Shown: in pieces, positions 49,452 through 51,156 of the stretch
Position numbering within the stretch: the first letter of the stretch is position 1
How the letters are laid out: each line of letters starts with the position of its first letter
Source: Gemmatimonadota bacterium
GTDB lineage: Bacteria > Gemmatimonadota > Gemmatimonadetes > Gemmatimonadales > Gemmatimonadaceae
Direction of reading: 5' to 3'
Length of the DNA stretch: 51,156 nucleotides
Assembly: GCA_947462095.1 (NCBI GenBank)
Contig: CANHNQ010000010.1
Location: forward strand, 1-51,156
Position numbers and translations under genes: made by a program
Notes under the pieces: model-generated
The model's input: the letters and a program-made list of their open reading frames with translations, nothing else
Told to the model about the DNA's origin: nothing
The model's database searches: none

Positions 49452-50642
49452 TCAGAAGTCGACGGGCTCGAACGCGCACGACGCGCTCGCCGCCTTGCCC
49501 ACGCGCGACTTCTCAGCCAGCGTGGTCAATACGTCGAGCGTGCGCTGCACGTCGGCATCCGTGCTCAGGCAACCCAGCGACAAGCGCAGCGCGGCATTGG
49601 CGATGTCGGGTGACACCCCCATGGCGCTCAGCACATGCGACGCCGATACGCTACCGCTCTGACACGCCGAGCCGGCACTGCAGGCGATGCCGCGCAGGTC
49701 GAGGGCCATGAGCATCGACTCGCTGCTGGTGCCCGGAATCGAGATGTTCGTGATGTGCGGGGCACGCGGTGCGCCCGCCGCGTGGATGATCACGTCGGGA
49801 ATCCGCTCGCGGAGCCCCTGCTCGAGCATCGCGCGCATGGTCGACAACCGCGCGTGCTCGGCCTCGTGCTCGGCCAGCAACAGCTCAGCCGCCGTGGCGA
49901 GGCCAACGGCGAAGGCCACGTTCTCCGTGCCCGGGCGACGGCCACGATCCTGTGAGCCGCCGTGAAACATCGGCTCGAGCGGCGTGTCCCGGCGAATGAA
50001 CAGGGCACCGATGCCCTTCGGCGCGCCGAACTTGTGTCCCGAAATGGTGAGCAGGTCGAACGGTGTCGTTCTGGCGTCGATCGAGACCTTGCCGAACGCC
50101 TGCACGGCATCGGTGTGAAACACCGCCCCCGCGCCCTTGGCCTGTGCCGCCAACGTGGGCACATCCTGCATCACCCCGACTTCGTTGTTCACCCACATCG
50201 CACTGGCCACGGCCACACGACCGTCGAGCAGTTCGGCGAAGTGCGCTATATCCACGAGGCCGTCATGCGACACGCGCACGATGCGTTCGTCACCGCCCTC
50301 GTGCGCCACCTGATGTACCGCAGCGAGCACCGCCTTGTGCTCGATGGGCGTGGTGATCGCGGCATCGCGCCCCTGCCCGCGCAGCGTCCGAAAGACGCCC
50401 AGAATGGCGAAGTTGTCGCCCTCTGTCCCGCCCGACGTAAAGCACACTTCGTCGGCATGCGCGCCGAGACACGCCGCCAGTCGCTCACGCGCCTCGTCGA
50501 GCGCCACGCGCGCTTCCCGGCCCCAGCGGTGCACGCTGGAGGGATTACCGAACCGCGCGCCGAAGAACGGCGCCATGGCGGCCATGACCTCGTCGCGCAC
50601 CGGAGTGGTGGCGGCGTGATCCAGGTACACGGGCTGAGTCAT
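49452..50642 (-). CDS. Cysteine desulfurase (NifS/IscS family)
   Basis: VYLDHAATTPVRDEV, LLTISGHKFGAPKGIGALF PLP-Lys, GIACSAGSACQSG; start ATG 50642. Confidence 0.94.
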   Translation of the reverse strand: MTQPVYLDHAATTPVRDEVMAAMAPFFGARFGNPSSVHRWGREARVALDEARERLAACLGAHADEVCFTSGGTEGDNFAILGVFRTLRGQGRDAAITTPIEHKAVLAAVHQVAHEGGDERIVRVSHDGLVDIAHFAELLDGRVAVASAMWVNNEVGVMQDVPTLAAQAKGAGAVFHTDAVQAFGKVSIDARTTPFDLLTISGHKFGAPKGIGALFIRRDTPLEPMFHGGSQDRGRRPGTENVAFAVGLATAAELLLAEHEAEHARLSTMRAMLEQGLRERIPDVIIHAAGAPRAPHITNISIPGTSSESMLMALDLRGIACSAGSACQSGSVSASHVLSAMGVSPDIANAALRLSLGCLSTDADVQRTLDVLTTLAEKSRVGKAASASCAFEPVDF

Positions 50643-50683
50643 CGTGGAAAAATAAGGGAAGTCGGGACGGAGGGCACCCGTCT

Positions 50684-51156
50684 CTACTGCTCCTTTTCCC
50701 GGATCGCGCGCAGCAGCGCCCGTACCGGTGCCGCATCGGCGCCGTGCACCGCCAACGGCTGCGCCAACAGTTCGTAGCGCCCCACCGGCACGAGGTCGAG
50801 TGCAAGATTCTCCAGCACGAACGCGCCGCCGCCGAAGATCGCGTTGTGCACCGGCAAATCGGTGCTCGTGCGACGATCCACACTGGGGGCATCCACGCCC
50901 CACAGCGTGAGTCCGTGCTGCACCAGCCACTGCGCTGCGTCCTCGCGCAGCGCCGGCCAATCCGCCGGGAATGTACCGCCAGCCACCGAGTGCCCCGTGC
51001 GCACGATCACGCGTGTGGGCACATGCGCGCCGAGCAATGTCTGCAGGATCGGAATCGTGATGTCCTGCGACGCCTCATGATCGGCTGGCAGCGCAATGAA
51101 CTGCACCTCGCCCACGAATACCGACGCTGGCAAGGACTCCGACGCCGGCCACGACG
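50684..51156 (-). CDS. Cyclase family protein (kynurenine formamidase-like), 5' end outside window
   Basis: LWGVDAPSVDRRTSTDLPVHNAIFGGGAFVLENLALDLVPVGRYELLAQPLAVHGADAAPVRALLR; open frame runs off the window edge (listed ORF start is an internal TTG). Confidence 0.78.
   Translation of the reverse strand, partial: SWPASESLPASVFVGEVQFIALPADHEASQDITIPILQTLLGAHVPTRVIVRTGHSVAGGTFPADWPALREDAAQWLVQHGLTLWGVDAPSVDRRTSTDLPVHNAIFGGGAFVLENLALDLVPVGRYELLAQPLAVHGADAAPVRALLRAIREKEQ

Overview
High-GC bacterial chromosomal segment, read as ordinary chromosome of a Gram-negative, probably Gemmatimonadota-like organism (taxonomy is inference). About 48 protein genes are supported. In order they are: a sugar-metabolism block (TIM-barrel epimerase, amidohydrolase, acyl-CoA ligase, Gfo/Idh/MocA, GH20, CutC, MFS); rhodanese, DinB, a 14-repeat beta-propeller lipoprotein and an M28 peptidase; a Tat-exported DUF1501/DUF1800 pair directly downstream of a ten-gene type II secretion operon (gspH-I-J-K-L-M-C-D-E-F, minus strand) in which all nine junctions are 4-nt stop/start overlaps and no gspG or gspO is present; an S41 peptidase; a glycolysis/PPP cluster (tal, pyk, MBL hydrolase, pgi, class II aldolase-like); YtxH, YihY, threonine aldolase; SRP RNA (ffs, minus strand, with intrinsic terminator) divergent from dnaX-ybaB-recR; an mglB-mglA polarity pair; pgsA, cinA, grpE, dnaJ; a DAACS symporter; mnmA plus cysteine desulfurase; and a cyclase-family gene cut by the window edge. 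No CRISPR, IS element, tRNA, rRNA or prophage was seen. The best second looks are the unannotated inverted SRP RNA, the pseudopilin-poor all-overlapping T2SS operon beside Tat-exported DUF1501/DUF1800, a roughly 100-nt palindromic element at 48.15-48.25 kb, a short dispersed repeat that supplies stop codons, the 14-blade propeller and a recurring TAGNTT promoter-like hexamer. No clearly novel multi-gene system could be demonstrated from sequence alone.
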